Source: JAOUGY01 sp963785075
GTDB taxonomy: Bacteria > Actinomycetota > Acidimicrobiia > Spongiisociales > ZC4RG35
Assembly: GCA_963785075.1 (NCBI GenBank)
Contig: CAWATW010000003.1
Location: forward strand, 186,001-250,000
Direction of reading: 5' to 3'
Length of the DNA stretch: 64,000 bases
The notes beneath the pieces are model-generated. The model was not told the DNA's origin. It searched no databases and saw only the letters and a program-made list of their open reading frames with translations. Each line of letters begins with the position of its first letter. Within the stretch, counting starts at the first letter, position 1. The translations under genes were made by a program, and so were the position numbers. This document shows positions 54,359 to 62,714 of the stretch, piece by piece.

Positions 54359-55377
54359 CCAACACAGCCATCGTCGGAGCGACCGGTGCCGTCGGTCGCA
54401 CCATGTTGTCGATCCTGCAGGAACGCGACTTCCCGGTGTCGGAGCTGCGACTGCTTGCCTCCGCAAGATCGGCAGGGCAGAAGATCGAGACCCGGTGGGG
54501 CGAGGTCGAAGTCGAAGATCTGGCCACCGCCGACCCGTCCGGTGTCGAGGTTGCGCTGTTCTCGGCCGGGGGGGACCGGTCGCGCGAGTTTGCGCCTGCC
54601 TTCGCCAACGCCGGGGCGGTGGTGGTCGACAACTCGTCCGCGTTCCGCATGGAACCCTCGGTCCCACTGGTCGTCGCCGGCGTCAATGACGCCGATGCCC
54701 GCGAGCGATCGCGGGGCATCATCGCCAACCCGAACTGCACGACCATGGCATTGATGATGGCGGCCGGACCGCTGCACGGGGCGGCCGGCCTGGGGTCGAT
54801 GATCGCCACTTCCTATCAGTCTGTGTCCGGGTCGGGGATGAAGGGGATCGACGAGCTGTTGCGCCAGACCGACACCTTGCGTCCCGGCGCCGAGGCGCTC
54901 CAGCTGGGCTCATGGGAGGACCCCGGCTCCGAGGTCTACGTGCGTCCGATCGGCTTCAACGTCATTCCGTTTGCGGGTGCCGAGAAGGAGCAGGGATACA
55001 CGGATGAGGAGTGGAAGCTCGTCAACGAGACGCGCAAGATCCTTGCGTCGCCTTCGATCCTCGTGGAGCCCACGTGTGTTCGAGTGCCGGTGCTCGTGAG
55101 CCACGGAATCGCCGCCACGATGTGGTTCGATCGGTCGATGACCCGGCCGGAGGCGATCGACTTGCTCGAGGGCTCACCGGGTGTCCAGGTCTGGGAAGAC
55201 AGGGTGCCCACCCCGCTCGACGCCGCCGGGATCGACGATGTGCTCGTCGGCCGCGTCCGAGAGACGGTGGGTCGGCCGGGCGGGATCAGCCTGTGGGTCG
55301 TAGGCGACAACCTGCGGAAGGGCGCCGCCCTCAATGCGGTGCAGATCGCCGAATTGGTGGTCGCCGAAGCGGGCTAG
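54355..55377 (+). CDS. asd: aspartate-semialdehyde dehydrogenase
   Basis: A 340-residue enzyme that reduces aspartyl phosphate to the semialdehyde. The NADP motif is AIVGATGAVGRTMLSIL, the catalytic cysteine is in IANPNCTTMALMMA, and SYQSVSGSGMKGIDEL and the His in VRVPVLVSHG complete the active site. Coupled to lysC (ATGA overlap), the common bacterial arrangement. Length is normal. Confidence 0.97.
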   Translation: MTNTAIVGATGAVGRTMLSILQERDFPVSELRLLASARSAGQKIETRWGEVEVEDLATADPSGVEVALFSAGGDRSREFAPAFANAGAVVVDNSSAFRMEPSVPLVVAGVNDADARERSRGIIANPNCTTMALMMAAGPLHGAAGLGSMIATSYQSVSGSGMKGIDELLRQTDTLRPGAEALQLGSWEDPGSEVYVRPIGFNVIPFAGAEKEQGYTDEEWKLVNETRKILASPSILVEPTCVRVPVLVSHGIAATMWFDRSMTRPEAIDLLEGSPGVQVWEDRVPTPLDAAGIDDVLVGRVRETVGRPGGISLWVVGDNLRKGAALNAVQIAELVVAEAG

Positions 55378-55443
55378 GCCCTCGGCCCGATCAGGGCTCC
55401 GGGGTGAAGTGACCGCAAGGTGGTTTGCAGGCTGCAGACCGGT

Positions 55444-55887
55444 TCAGGCCGCCAGACGATGTCGTCGGGTGTGGAACAGCGGCTGGCGCCAGGCCAGGTG
55501 GGTGAGGATCGTCGTAACCAGCCACCAGCTCACGGCACCCGCCACCGCCACGTCGGCAATCGAGATCGCCATCGTCGGTGCGGTACCGGCGAACGTGTCG
55601 ATCACCGCTGAGCTGAGCCCGCCGATCATCAGCCCGACCACGGGAGCCGACAGCATCCGGGCATCGAGCAGAATCACGAGCGCGACGATCGACAACACCA
55701 GGGCGGTGATGGACACGATCGCCACCCACGGGACCACCGCGAGCGTGCGGTCGATCCCTGCATTCGATGCAACCACCCATTTCACGACCTGGTCGGTCGC
55801 CAGTACCCCACTGGCGACCGCCAGCATCGGCTGGATCTCTCCACGAACACCCCGATCGTGTGAGAGGCCTCCCATCACCCCATACAT
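55444..55887 (-). CDS. signal-peptidase-II-like (LspA fold) membrane protein
   Basis: A 147-residue protein with four hydrophobic segments. DQVVKWVVASNAGI resembles the DQxxK start of lipoprotein signal peptidase, and two Asp residues occur where LspA has its catalytic pair (SSAVIDTFAG; SIADVAVAG). The GN preceding the first catalytic Asp is missing, and the amphipathic part is shortened. It may be a divergent LspA or an inactive relative. A later ATG (MLAVASG) gives a more LspA-like start. It faces asd tail-to-tail. Confidence 0.5.
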   Translation of the reverse strand: MYGVMGGLSHDRGVRGEIQPMLAVASGVLATDQVVKWVVASNAGIDRTLAVVPWVAIVSITALVLSIVALVILLDARMLSAPVVGLMIGGLSSAVIDTFAGTAPTMAISIADVAVAGAVSWWLVTTILTHLAWRQPLFHTRRHRLAA

Positions 55888-56009
55888 GACTCACCCTTCT
55901 TGCCAGCAACCCAATCATGCCATCCGGTGGTTGCAAATGGCTTACGAATTTCTCCGATACGTCCCACGGGCTCCTTCGGCGTATCCTCTATGTATTCGAG
56001 AGGAATGAA

Positions 56010-57179
56010 ATGGCTGTCGGAAGCGCCCTGGGTCTCGTGGCCAATCGCCTCATCGAGCCGGTGGAAGGGATGCATCGCGCGATCTTCGACCGGGTGTCGT
56101 CGATCGTGGGTCCCGCCGTCTGGCCGGTGGCGCAGGTGCACGATGCCGTGGCTCGCACCGTCTACGGCTCGCTGCGTCTGGGAAGCCGGGTACTGGGCTG
56201 GGGGCTGGATGCAACGCCCCTTTCCCGTTCGACCATGTCGGACGACGCGGCGGCGGTGGTCAACGGATTCTATGGAGACGACCCGGGACCGTTCGAGCGG
56301 GGATTGCGCAGTCCGATGGGGTTCCGGAGCGCCGACGGTTTCCAGGTTCGATTGGAGGGCGTGGCCGATGCCTATCCGGATGCGGGCCCCCGGATCGTGA
56401 TCCTCGTGCACGGCCTGGCGGAAACCGAACGGTGCTGGCGCGATCGCGTCGACGCTCCCGGGCTCCGGACGGCGATCGAAGGGAGCACCGACGCCACTGC
56501 CTTGGCTGTCAGGTACAACTCCGGACTCCGGGTCTCGGACAATGGTGCCGCACTGTCCGAACTGCTGGATCGTCTCTGCTCGAAGTGGCCCGTGGCCGTC
56601 GAGTCGATCACTCTGGTCGGCCACTCCATGGGCGGTCTCGTGCTCCGGAGTGCCGTGCTCGAGGCCGTCGACTCCGGGCGGGCCTGGCCGGCACATCTGG
56701 AGCGGATCGTGACCCTTGGAACTCCGCATGGGGGCGCACCGATGGAGAAGCTCGTCAATGTGGTGGCGTGGGGCCTGTCGAAGGTTCCGGAATCGCGGCC
56801 GATCGCGCGCCTTCTCAATCGTCGGAGCGTAGGTGTGAAGGATCTGAGATACGGTGCGGTTGCGCCCGCCGATTGGGTAGGCTTCGACCCCGACGAGCTG
56901 CTCACGGACACGGTCGGGTCGCATGCACTTCCACCTGAGATCGCCGTCCACTTCATCGCAGGTGTCATCACCGATGACCCCGCACATCCTGTCGGCGTCG
57001 CCATAGGCGATCTCCTCGTGCGCCAGAGGAGCGCCGGTGGCGGCGACAAACTCGAGCCCGATGAGTTTCGAGTACTCGGAGGACTCAACCACTTCGACCT
57101 GCTCCATCATCCGGATGTGGTCGAACAGGTCACGTCGTGGATCGCCGGCAGGCCCGAGTCCGGGGAAGCTCGGCTGTAG
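56010..57179 (+). CDS. alpha/beta hydrolase, PGAP1/lipase-like
   Basis: A 389-residue hydrolase from the ATG at 56010, preceded by GAGAGGAATG. The N-terminal ~130 residues are of unknown type. The catalytic domain has RIVILVHGLAETERCW (oxyanion region), SITLVGHSMGGLVLRSAV (nucleophile Ser), LGTPHGGAP, and a His near the C-terminus (LGGLNHFDLLHHPDV). It resembles PGAP1-type or lipase-class hydrolases acting on esters. The SARP-type regulator gene begins 10 bases after its stop and may be co-transcribed. Confidence 0.82.
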   Translation: MAVGSALGLVANRLIEPVEGMHRAIFDRVSSIVGPAVWPVAQVHDAVARTVYGSLRLGSRVLGWGLDATPLSRSTMSDDAAAVVNGFYGDDPGPFERGLRSPMGFRSADGFQVRLEGVADAYPDAGPRIVILVHGLAETERCWRDRVDAPGLRTAIEGSTDATALAVRYNSGLRVSDNGAALSELLDRLCSKWPVAVESITLVGHSMGGLVLRSAVLEAVDSGRAWPAHLERIVTLGTPHGGAPMEKLVNVVAWGLSKVPESRPIARLLNRRSVGVKDLRYGAVAPADWVGFDPDELLTDTVGSHALPPEIAVHFIAGVITDDPAHPVGVAIGDLLVRQRSAGGGDKLEPDEFRVLGGLNHFDLLHHPDVVEQVTSWIAGRPESGEARL

Positions 57180-57188
57180 CATCCGGGC

Positions 57189-58244
57189 GTGGAGGTACGA
57201 CTACTCGGGCATGTGGAGGCGGCCGACGACCGCGGCGCCGTAGCCCTGGGCGGGCGAACACAGGCCGCACTCCTCGCGATTCTTGCGCTCGATTCTCCGA
57301 GCATGGTCGACCGGGATCGGATCGCCGCCGACCTCTGGAACGATCGGGCGCCCCAGGATCCCGACGCCAGCCTCCAGGTCGCCATATCTCGGCTTCGCAA
57401 GGCTCTCGGCTCAGACGTGGTCGAGACCGGCCCGTCGGGGTATCGCCTCGTGGTTGGGCCCGAGCGCATCGACGTGGAGCGGTTCCGACGCCACACGCTC
57501 CGAGGCCGGCGGTCGCTCGATGATGGCGAGGCGCGTCGCGCCGGGGAGGGACTCCGACAGGCGCTGGCTCAGTGGCGTGGCGCCCCCCTCGCGGACCTCC
57601 GCCGGTACGAGTTCGCAATACGGGCAGCGGCCGTTCTCGAAGAGGAGCGGCTGTCGGTGGTCGAGACCCTCATGGAGGCCGAACTGGCCGCGGGACGACA
57701 CGAACACGTCATGGCGGATCTCGCCGGTCTCGTGGAGACCTATCCGCTCCGGGAGCGGCTGTGGGGACTGCACATGATGGCGCTGTACCGGTCTGGCCGG
57801 CAGGCCGACGCATTGAGGGCCTTCACCAGGCTGCGGACGCTGCTGGCCGAGGAGCTGGGGGTGGACCCGTCTGCGGAGCTGGCGGAGCTGGAGGAGCGAA
57901 TCCTCATGCAGGATCCCACTCTCGAGGTGGTGCACGAGACGCCCTCTGAGGAAGGCGACAGGCCGGGCGGCGAAGGTGTGTCCTTTTCCACCGGCGAAGT
58001 GGTCATCGAGGAAGGTGCCCCCTCCGACACCGTCTACTGGATCGAGGAGGGCACGATCCAGATATTTCGCGCCGGGCCGGGCGGAGACTCCGTGGTGGCC
58101 GAACTCGGCCCCGGTCGCTATTTCGGAGAGCTCGCAGGCCTTCTCGGAATCCGCCGCACGGCCTCGGCCAGGGCCGTCACTCCCGTCCGGCTCACGACCC
58201 ACACGATCGAAGGGTTCCGTCGCCGCTTGGCCGAGGGAGAGTAA
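57189..58244 (+). CDS. SARP/BTAD transcriptional regulator with C-terminal cNMP-binding domain
   Basis: A 351-residue protein from the GTG at 57189. The N-terminal winged-helix OmpR-like DNA-binding domain (MEVRLLGHVEAADDRGAVAL, LQVAISRLRKALG, TGPSGYRLVVG) leads into a BTAD helical domain (YEFAIRAAAVLEEERLSVVE, LRERLWGLHMMALYRSGRQA). From ~residue 265 a CRP-like cyclic-nucleotide-binding fold follows (GVSFSTGEVVIEEGAPSDTV, ELGPGRYFGELAGLLGIRRT). SARP proteins activate nearby pathways; the cNMP domain suggests allosteric control. Ligand-contact residues (GELA) are present. Confidence 0.88.
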   Translation: MEVRLLGHVEAADDRGAVALGGRTQAALLAILALDSPSMVDRDRIAADLWNDRAPQDPDASLQVAISRLRKALGSDVVETGPSGYRLVVGPERIDVERFRRHTLRGRRSLDDGEARRAGEGLRQALAQWRGAPLADLRRYEFAIRAAAVLEEERLSVVETLMEAELAAGRHEHVMADLAGLVETYPLRERLWGLHMMALYRSGRQADALRAFTRLRTLLAEELGVDPSAELAELEERILMQDPTLEVVHETPSEEGDRPGGEGVSFSTGEVVIEEGAPSDTVYWIEEGTIQIFRAGPGGDSVVAELGPGRYFGELAGLLGIRRTASARAVTPVRLTTHTIEGFRRRLAEGE

Positions 58245-58266
58245 GACTCGGCATGTGGGCGGATGT

Positions 58267-58989
58267 CTAGGGGAGGTGGGACGTCACCGCACGGTGATGA
58301 GCATCGAGCGCGTCGGACAGCGCGTCGACGTCGCCCGACCGCGCGGCGTCCCTGATCTTCCGATGAAGGTCGAGTTGTGGTGTGAAGTTCGTCGGCTCCA
58401 ACCACGCCGGTGACTCGCCCGAACGAACCCAGCCCGCGTACGTGATCTGATGGATCCGCCGATGCACCTCCTCGAAGAGCGCCACGAGGTATCGGTTCCG
58501 TGTGGCGCGCATCACGGCCAGGTGGAACTGGGCATCGGCCTCGATGAACTCGCCCACCGAACTGGGTGCTTCTTCGAGTCGGGAGAAGGCGGACTCGATG
58601 GCGGTCGAGTCGAACTCGGGCGGACGAGGTCCTTCCACCAATGATCGTTCCACCCAGTGCAGCATGTCGGCAAGTTCGGGCCCGGAGGTGCGGTTGGGTT
58701 CCTGAGCCAGCAAAAACGCAGTCCCCGGTGCCGATGCCGAGCGGGCCCGAACGTACGCTCCGGACCCCGCCCGAACCTCGATGAGGCCGGTGATCGACAG
58801 GATCCGGAGCGCCTGGCTGATGGTTGCCCGGCTCGTCGAGAGCATGCCGGCCAGTTCGCGTTCGGAGGGAAGCCGGTCGCCGACCATGAGTTGGTGTTCG
58901 TCGATGTAGGTCCTGAGACGAGACGCCACCTCGTCGGACAGCCGCGTCGGTGTCACCGCCTCCAGAGCGCTGGTTCTGTGGGGAGCCAC
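58267..58989 (-). CDS. GntR/FadR-family transcriptional regulator
   Basis: A 240-residue regulator from the GTG at 58989 (the ribosome-binding site is weak). Winged helix: RLSDEVASRLRTYIDEHQLM, GDRLPSERELAGMLSTSRAT, ISQALRILSITGLIEVRAGS. The C-terminal FCD effector domain has the helical layout and metal-type residues (EADAQFHLAVMRATRN ... LDAHHRAVTSHLP). It diverges from the hydroxyacid dehydrogenase operon across a ~100-base region with a 29-bp inverted repeat, so it is the probable regulator of that operon. The effector is probably a carboxylic acid. Confidence 0.88.
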   Translation of the reverse strand: MAPHRTSALEAVTPTRLSDEVASRLRTYIDEHQLMVGDRLPSERELAGMLSTSRATISQALRILSITGLIEVRAGSGAYVRARSASAPGTAFLLAQEPNRTSGPELADMLHWVERSLVEGPRPPEFDSTAIESAFSRLEEAPSSVGEFIEADAQFHLAVMRATRNRYLVALFEEVHRRIHQITYAGWVRSGESPAWLEPTNFTPQLDLHRKIRDAARSGDVDALSDALDAHHRAVTSHLP

Positions 58990-59014
58990 GGCCCGACGAT
59001 ACCCGGCGCCACCA

Positions 59015-59043
59015 AGAATCGGCCAGGTGGCTGAGCCAATTCT
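59015..59043. promoter_or_regulatory. candidate GntR operator
   Basis: Inverted repeat AGAATCGGC ... GCCAATTCT with 11 bases between arms and one mismatch in nine, in the intergenic region between the GntR gene (start 58989) and the divergent operon (start 59089). The position fits dual control of both transcripts. Confidence 0.45.
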
Positions 59044-59088
59044 GGTCGGAACGGATAGGCTTTCGTGGAACCGACGGAGGCCGAACGC

Positions 59089-59964
59089 ATGAAACTGGGT
59101 TGGATCGGATTGGGTGACATGGGCCAGGTGATCGTGCCGCGCCTGATCGAAGCGGGACATGACGTCATCGGATGGAATCGAACGGCCTCCAAGGCCGACC
59201 CGCTCATCGAACGGGGAATGCGACTGGCCCAATCCCCCCGGGAGCTGGCCGCGGAATCGGAGATCTGCTTCTCGATGGTCACCGACGCCAAGGCCGTCGA
59301 GGCGATTGCCCTCGGAGAGGAAGGTGTGATCTCGGGTCTGTCGGCGGATGGCATCTACCTCGACATGAGCACGATCGATCCCCAGGTGAGCCGCAACCTC
59401 TCCGCAGCATTCGCAGAACGTGGTCTGGTGATGATGGACGCACCGATCTCCGGGAGCCCCGTGACCATCGCACAGGGGTCGGCCTCCACGATGGTGGGCG
59501 GCGAAGAGTCGGCGTACGAACGCGTGAAACCGGTGCTCCTCGACATCGGCTCGAAGGTGAGTCGCATCGGCGAGTCAGGCGCCGCGGTGCAGATGAAGGT
59601 TGCGATCAACCTGGCATTGATCGTGGAGATGGTGGCGTTCTGTGAAGCCGTTGCCCTGGCCGAGAAGGGCGGAGTGGATCGTGGCGTGGCGGTCGACGCC
59701 ATGCTCAAGTCGGTGGTGGCGTCACCCGTCATGGGGTACCGTGGCCCGTTCATCCTCGAGATGCCCGACAAGCCGCTGGCAGACGTGTCCCTGCAGCAGA
59801 AGGACATGGTGCTCGCCCTCGAAGTTGCGCGGAGGCAGGGCTCACCGGCACCACTCGGCGCCGTCGCCAACGAGTTGTTGAATGCCTGCCGCGGGCTCGG
59901 GATCGACCATCGCGATTTCGTGACCGTGTTCGACGTGTATCACATGCTCGGAGGCGGACGATGA
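59089..59964 (+). CDS. beta-hydroxyacid dehydrogenase (3-hydroxyisobutyrate dehydrogenase-like)
   Basis: A 291-residue NAD(P)-dependent dehydrogenase from the ATG at 59089, with GGAGG ~8 bases upstream. GWIGLGDMGQVIVPRLIEAG is the Rossmann glycine motif. DAPISGSPVTIAQGSASTMV is the family substrate segment, and the catalytic lysine lies in VQMKVAINLALI. It oxidises a 3-hydroxyacid to a semialdehyde or tartronate-type product. First gene of a tight operon: its stop overlaps the cupin gene by ATGA. The regulator diverges from it. Confidence 0.92.
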   Translation: MKLGWIGLGDMGQVIVPRLIEAGHDVIGWNRTASKADPLIERGMRLAQSPRELAAESEICFSMVTDAKAVEAIALGEEGVISGLSADGIYLDMSTIDPQVSRNLSAAFAERGLVMMDAPISGSPVTIAQGSASTMVGGEESAYERVKPVLLDIGSKVSRIGESGAAVQMKVAINLALIVEMVAFCEAVALAEKGGVDRGVAVDAMLKSVVASPVMGYRGPFILEMPDKPLADVSLQQKDMVLALEVARRQGSPAPLGAVANELLNACRGLGIDHRDFVTVFDVYHMLGGGR

Positions 59965-60356
59965 CCGAGCGTTTCAAGACCAATCTCTCCCACGTGCCGA
60001 TCGTCGGTGGGCTGCGCGAGGACGAGGGCTGGGTGGACATGCAGGTGCAGTTCCTCATCGATCAGGCGACCGTGGGCGTCGAGGACTTCCTGCTCGGATG
60101 GACCGTGCTTCCTCCCGGAGCGCGCCACGATCGTCACCTTCATCGGAACGCGGATGAGTTCTTCATCGTGCTTCAAGGCTCGGGTCGCATCTACACGGAC
60201 GACGGCACGGCTCCTTCATCGAAGGGTGACGTGATCTGGACACCGCGGGGCAAGTCGCACGGGTTCGACAACACCGGAGACGAAGACGTTGTTCTCGTGT
60301 GGGGTTGGAACGGTTGCGGGTCGCTCGAGGCTTCCGGCTACGAGGTGGCGGAATGA
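59961..60356 (+). CDS. cupin-domain protein
   Basis: A 131-residue single cupin: GARHDRHLHRNADEFFIVLQ is the first metal-binding motif (His, His, Glu), and TPRGKSHGFDNTGDEDV the second (His). Small cupins bind Fe, Mn or Ni and act as dioxygenases, isomerases or sugar-acid enzymes. It sits between a hydroxyacid dehydrogenase and a hydratase-like enzyme, with four-base overlaps on both sides, so a catabolic step in the same pathway is likely. Confidence 0.88.
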   Translation: MTERFKTNLSHVPIVGGLREDEGWVDMQVQFLIDQATVGVEDFLLGWTVLPPGARHDRHLHRNADEFFIVLQGSGRIYTDDGTAPSSKGDVIWTPRGKSHGFDNTGDEDVVLVWGWNGCGSLEASGYEVAE

Positions 60357-61060
60357 CCCACGTATGGGAGGACCCGCGGGTCGCCGTCGCTCTCCCGACC
60401 ATGCTGGAGGCGCGTCGACAGGCACTCGAAGATGGTGCATCTCCGGTCGGGTGGAAGGTCGGCTTCGGGGCGCCCGCCTCGCTGGAGTTGATGAAGATCG
60501 ACGCTCCCGTGTTGGGCTACATGACGGACAGAACGACCGTTCCCAGCGGCGCCATGATCTCGCTCGACGGATGGACCCGGCCGGTGGTCGAATTCGAGGT
60601 CGCCGCCTACATCGGGTCGGATCTCGGACCGGGAGCGACTACGGAAGAGGCCCGCGCAGCGGTGTCGGCACTTGGTCCGGCGATCGAGCTGGCGGACATC
60701 GACCTTCCGATCCAAGCCGAATCGGTATCCGACATCGTGGCGGGGAACATCTTCCACAAGGCCGTCATGCTGGGGGCGCGGGATCCGGCACGGGCCGGCA
60801 TCGACACTTCAGGCCTCACCGCCCGGATTCTCATCGACGGCCGGGAGCGCTGGGTGGTGACGGAGCTCGAGGCGCTGACAGGTACATATCCGAAGGTAAT
60901 CACGACCGTGGCCAACACGCTGGCGGCGGCCGGTGAGAGGCTGCGGGCGGGTGACATCATCATTACAGGCTCGGTCATCCCGCCGGTGCCCGGCGCTGAC
61001 GGACAGGTTTTCACATTCGTCCTCGATCCGCTTCCCGAGATCACGATCCGCTGTACCTGA
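60353..61060 (+). CDS. FAH / 2-keto-4-pentenoate hydratase-like enzyme
   Basis: A 235-residue protein of the fumarylacetoacetase/hydratase superfamily: GASPVGWKVGFGAPASLELM, then LGYMTDRTTVPSG and VVEFEVAAYIGSDLGP with the metal-binding Glu residues, and GPAIELADIDLP. GDIIITGSVIPPVPG is the usual C-terminal strand. Members hydrate 2-oxopent-4-enoates or cleave acylpyruvates. Coupled to the cupin gene by ATGA. A hairpin lies just after its stop. Confidence 0.88.
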   Translation: MTHVWEDPRVAVALPTMLEARRQALEDGASPVGWKVGFGAPASLELMKIDAPVLGYMTDRTTVPSGAMISLDGWTRPVVEFEVAAYIGSDLGPGATTEEARAAVSALGPAIELADIDLPIQAESVSDIVAGNIFHKAVMLGARDPARAGIDTSGLTARILIDGRERWVVTELEALTGTYPKVITTVANTLAAAGERLRAGDIIITGSVIPPVPGADGQVFTFVLDPLPEITIRCT

Positions 61061-61083
61061 CCTCGCCTTGCGGGGAGCGAGGT
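61060..61083 (+). terminator. hairpin after the hydratase-like gene
   Basis: Seven-bp arms ACCTCGC and GCGAGGT around a 10-base loop, starting at the last base of the stop codon. The following gene starts ~170 bases later and may have its own promoter. There is no T-run, so attenuation or full termination cannot be distinguished. Confidence 0.45.
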
Positions 61084-61252
61084 GGGGGCGGACCGGCGCG
61101 CTTCCACCGTCGGACACGTGTGATGGGTAGCGCCCGCCGGCGCTTCAGTCTGATCCACCGCGGTCGCCGCCCGGCTGCGCCTGGCATCTGCGAAGTCCAG
61201 ACGGGTCGGCTCTTCCCACCTATGGTCGGGACCCGTCCGCTAGCGTCGCATC

Positions 61253-62689
61253 GTGACCGTGGATCAACTGCCCGATGGCCTGCTCGTGGTGGTGAAGGAG
61301 GACTGTCCTACCTGCCATCTGGTCATCCCTGCTTTGAGCCAGATCCTCGACGGTCCCGGGCTGACGGTGGTGACCCAGGACCGTCCCGATTGGCCGCCCG
61401 GTTTTGCCGCGCTCGACGACTCTGACCTCGAGGTGTCCTGGAGGCTGCAGACGGAGACCACCCCCACGCTGTATCGGATCGACGACGGCGTCGTCGTCGA
61501 CTCCGCCGCCGGCTGGCACAGACAACGATGGGAATCCGTTGCCGGCCTCACCAATCTGGCGCCGGAGCTTCCTGATCAGCGGCCGGGTTGCGGCTCGAAG
61601 ATCTTCGAGCCAGGCATTCACGAAGAGCTCGTGCGCCGCCACTCGGGGAGCCGGCTCCGGTCACGTCCGGTGGAGCTTGGCGCGTCGGAGGACGTGTTCG
61701 AAGCGATGTATGCCCGGGGGTGGTCCGACGGGCTCCCGCTCGTCCCGCCCACAGAGGACCGTGTCGAGCGGATGCTGGCCGGGACCACGCGAGATCCTGC
61801 CGACATCGTGTGCATCATGCCGCCCGACCTGGTGGAGTGCACGGTCGAGAAGGTGGCGATCAACGCCGTGATGGCGGGGTGTCTCCCCGAGTACCTGCCA
61901 GTCGTCCTCGCCGCCGTGGAGGCCGCCGCCACCGACACATTCAACATCCATGGGGTTGCGGCCACCACCTATTTTGTCGGTCCGGTGCTGGTGGTCAACG
62001 GTCCGATCCGTGAGCGGATCGGAATGAACTCGGGAATGGGGGCGCTCGGGCCCGGCAATCGCGCCAACGCCACCATCGGCCGGGCCCTCAACCTCGTCAT
62101 CCGAAACGTGGGCGGGTCGGTGCCCGGTGGTGTCGATCGCGCGACGCTCGGAGCGCCATCGAAACTCACCATGTGCTTCGCAGAAGCGGAAGAGGGCTCA
62201 CCCTGGGCTTCCCTGGCGGTGGAGCGCGGCTTCTCGCCCGAGGCGGACGTGGTCACGGTGTTCGCCGGCCACGGACCGCACGAGATCGTCGACCAGAAGT
62301 CCCGGACCCCGGAGTCGCTGGCGCGGTCGTTCGCCTTGCAGTTGCGCACCGTGTGGCACCCCAAACTCGTACAACGTTTCGACGCCCTGGTGGTGGTGGT
62401 TCCGGAGCATGCCCGGACCTTTGCCGAAGCGGGTTGGTCCAAGGCACGGTTGCGCGACGAGATCCAGGAGTTGCTGACCGTGCCCGGCGACGAGTTGATC
62501 GGCGGTGCCGGTGGCATCGCCGAGGGGATACCCGATCCCTTCGCCGGGAAGATGATGCCCAAGTTCCGTGACGGGGGACTGTGGTTCGTTCGCGCCGGCG
62601 GGACGGCAGGGATGTTCTCTGGCATCATTGGTGGGTGGTCGAGCGGCCCCGGCGGATCTGAAATGACATCGGTCGAGGTCGTCTCGTGA
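61253..62689 (+). CDS. thioredoxin-like CxxC domain fused to a large domain of unknown function, probable UGSC partner
   Basis: A 478-residue protein from the GTG at 61253. The N-terminal ~110 residues look thioredoxin-like: LLVVVKEDCPTCHLVIPALS gives a CPTC motif (C18, C21), and TTPTLYRIDDG resembles the cis-Pro loop. The remainder is a large domain that I do not recognise: DVFEAMYARGWSDGLPLVPP, ECTVEKVAINAVMAGCLPEY, then GMGALGPGNRANATIGRALN and EIVDQKSRTPESLARSFALQ. It is immediately upstream (25-base gap) of the UGSC selenoprotein gene, so it may pass electrons to the selenol/thiol pair, or both may be subunits of one reductase or C-S enzyme. Function not assigned. Confidence 0.75.
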   Translation: MTVDQLPDGLLVVVKEDCPTCHLVIPALSQILDGPGLTVVTQDRPDWPPGFAALDDSDLEVSWRLQTETTPTLYRIDDGVVVDSAAGWHRQRWESVAGLTNLAPELPDQRPGCGSKIFEPGIHEELVRRHSGSRLRSRPVELGASEDVFEAMYARGWSDGLPLVPPTEDRVERMLAGTTRDPADIVCIMPPDLVECTVEKVAINAVMAGCLPEYLPVVLAAVEAAATDTFNIHGVAATTYFVGPVLVVNGPIRERIGMNSGMGALGPGNRANATIGRALNLVIRNVGGSVPGGVDRATLGAPSKLTMCFAEAEEGSPWASLAVERGFSPEADVVTVFAGHGPHEIVDQKSRTPESLARSFALQLRTVWHPKLVQRFDALVVVVPEHARTFAEAGWSKARLRDEIQELLTVPGDELIGGAGGIAEGIPDPFAGKMMPKFRDGGLWFVRAGGTAGMFSGIIGGWSSGPGGSEMTSVEVVS

Positions 62690-62714
62690 CCTCGTGCACG
62701 AACAGGAGCGGCAT

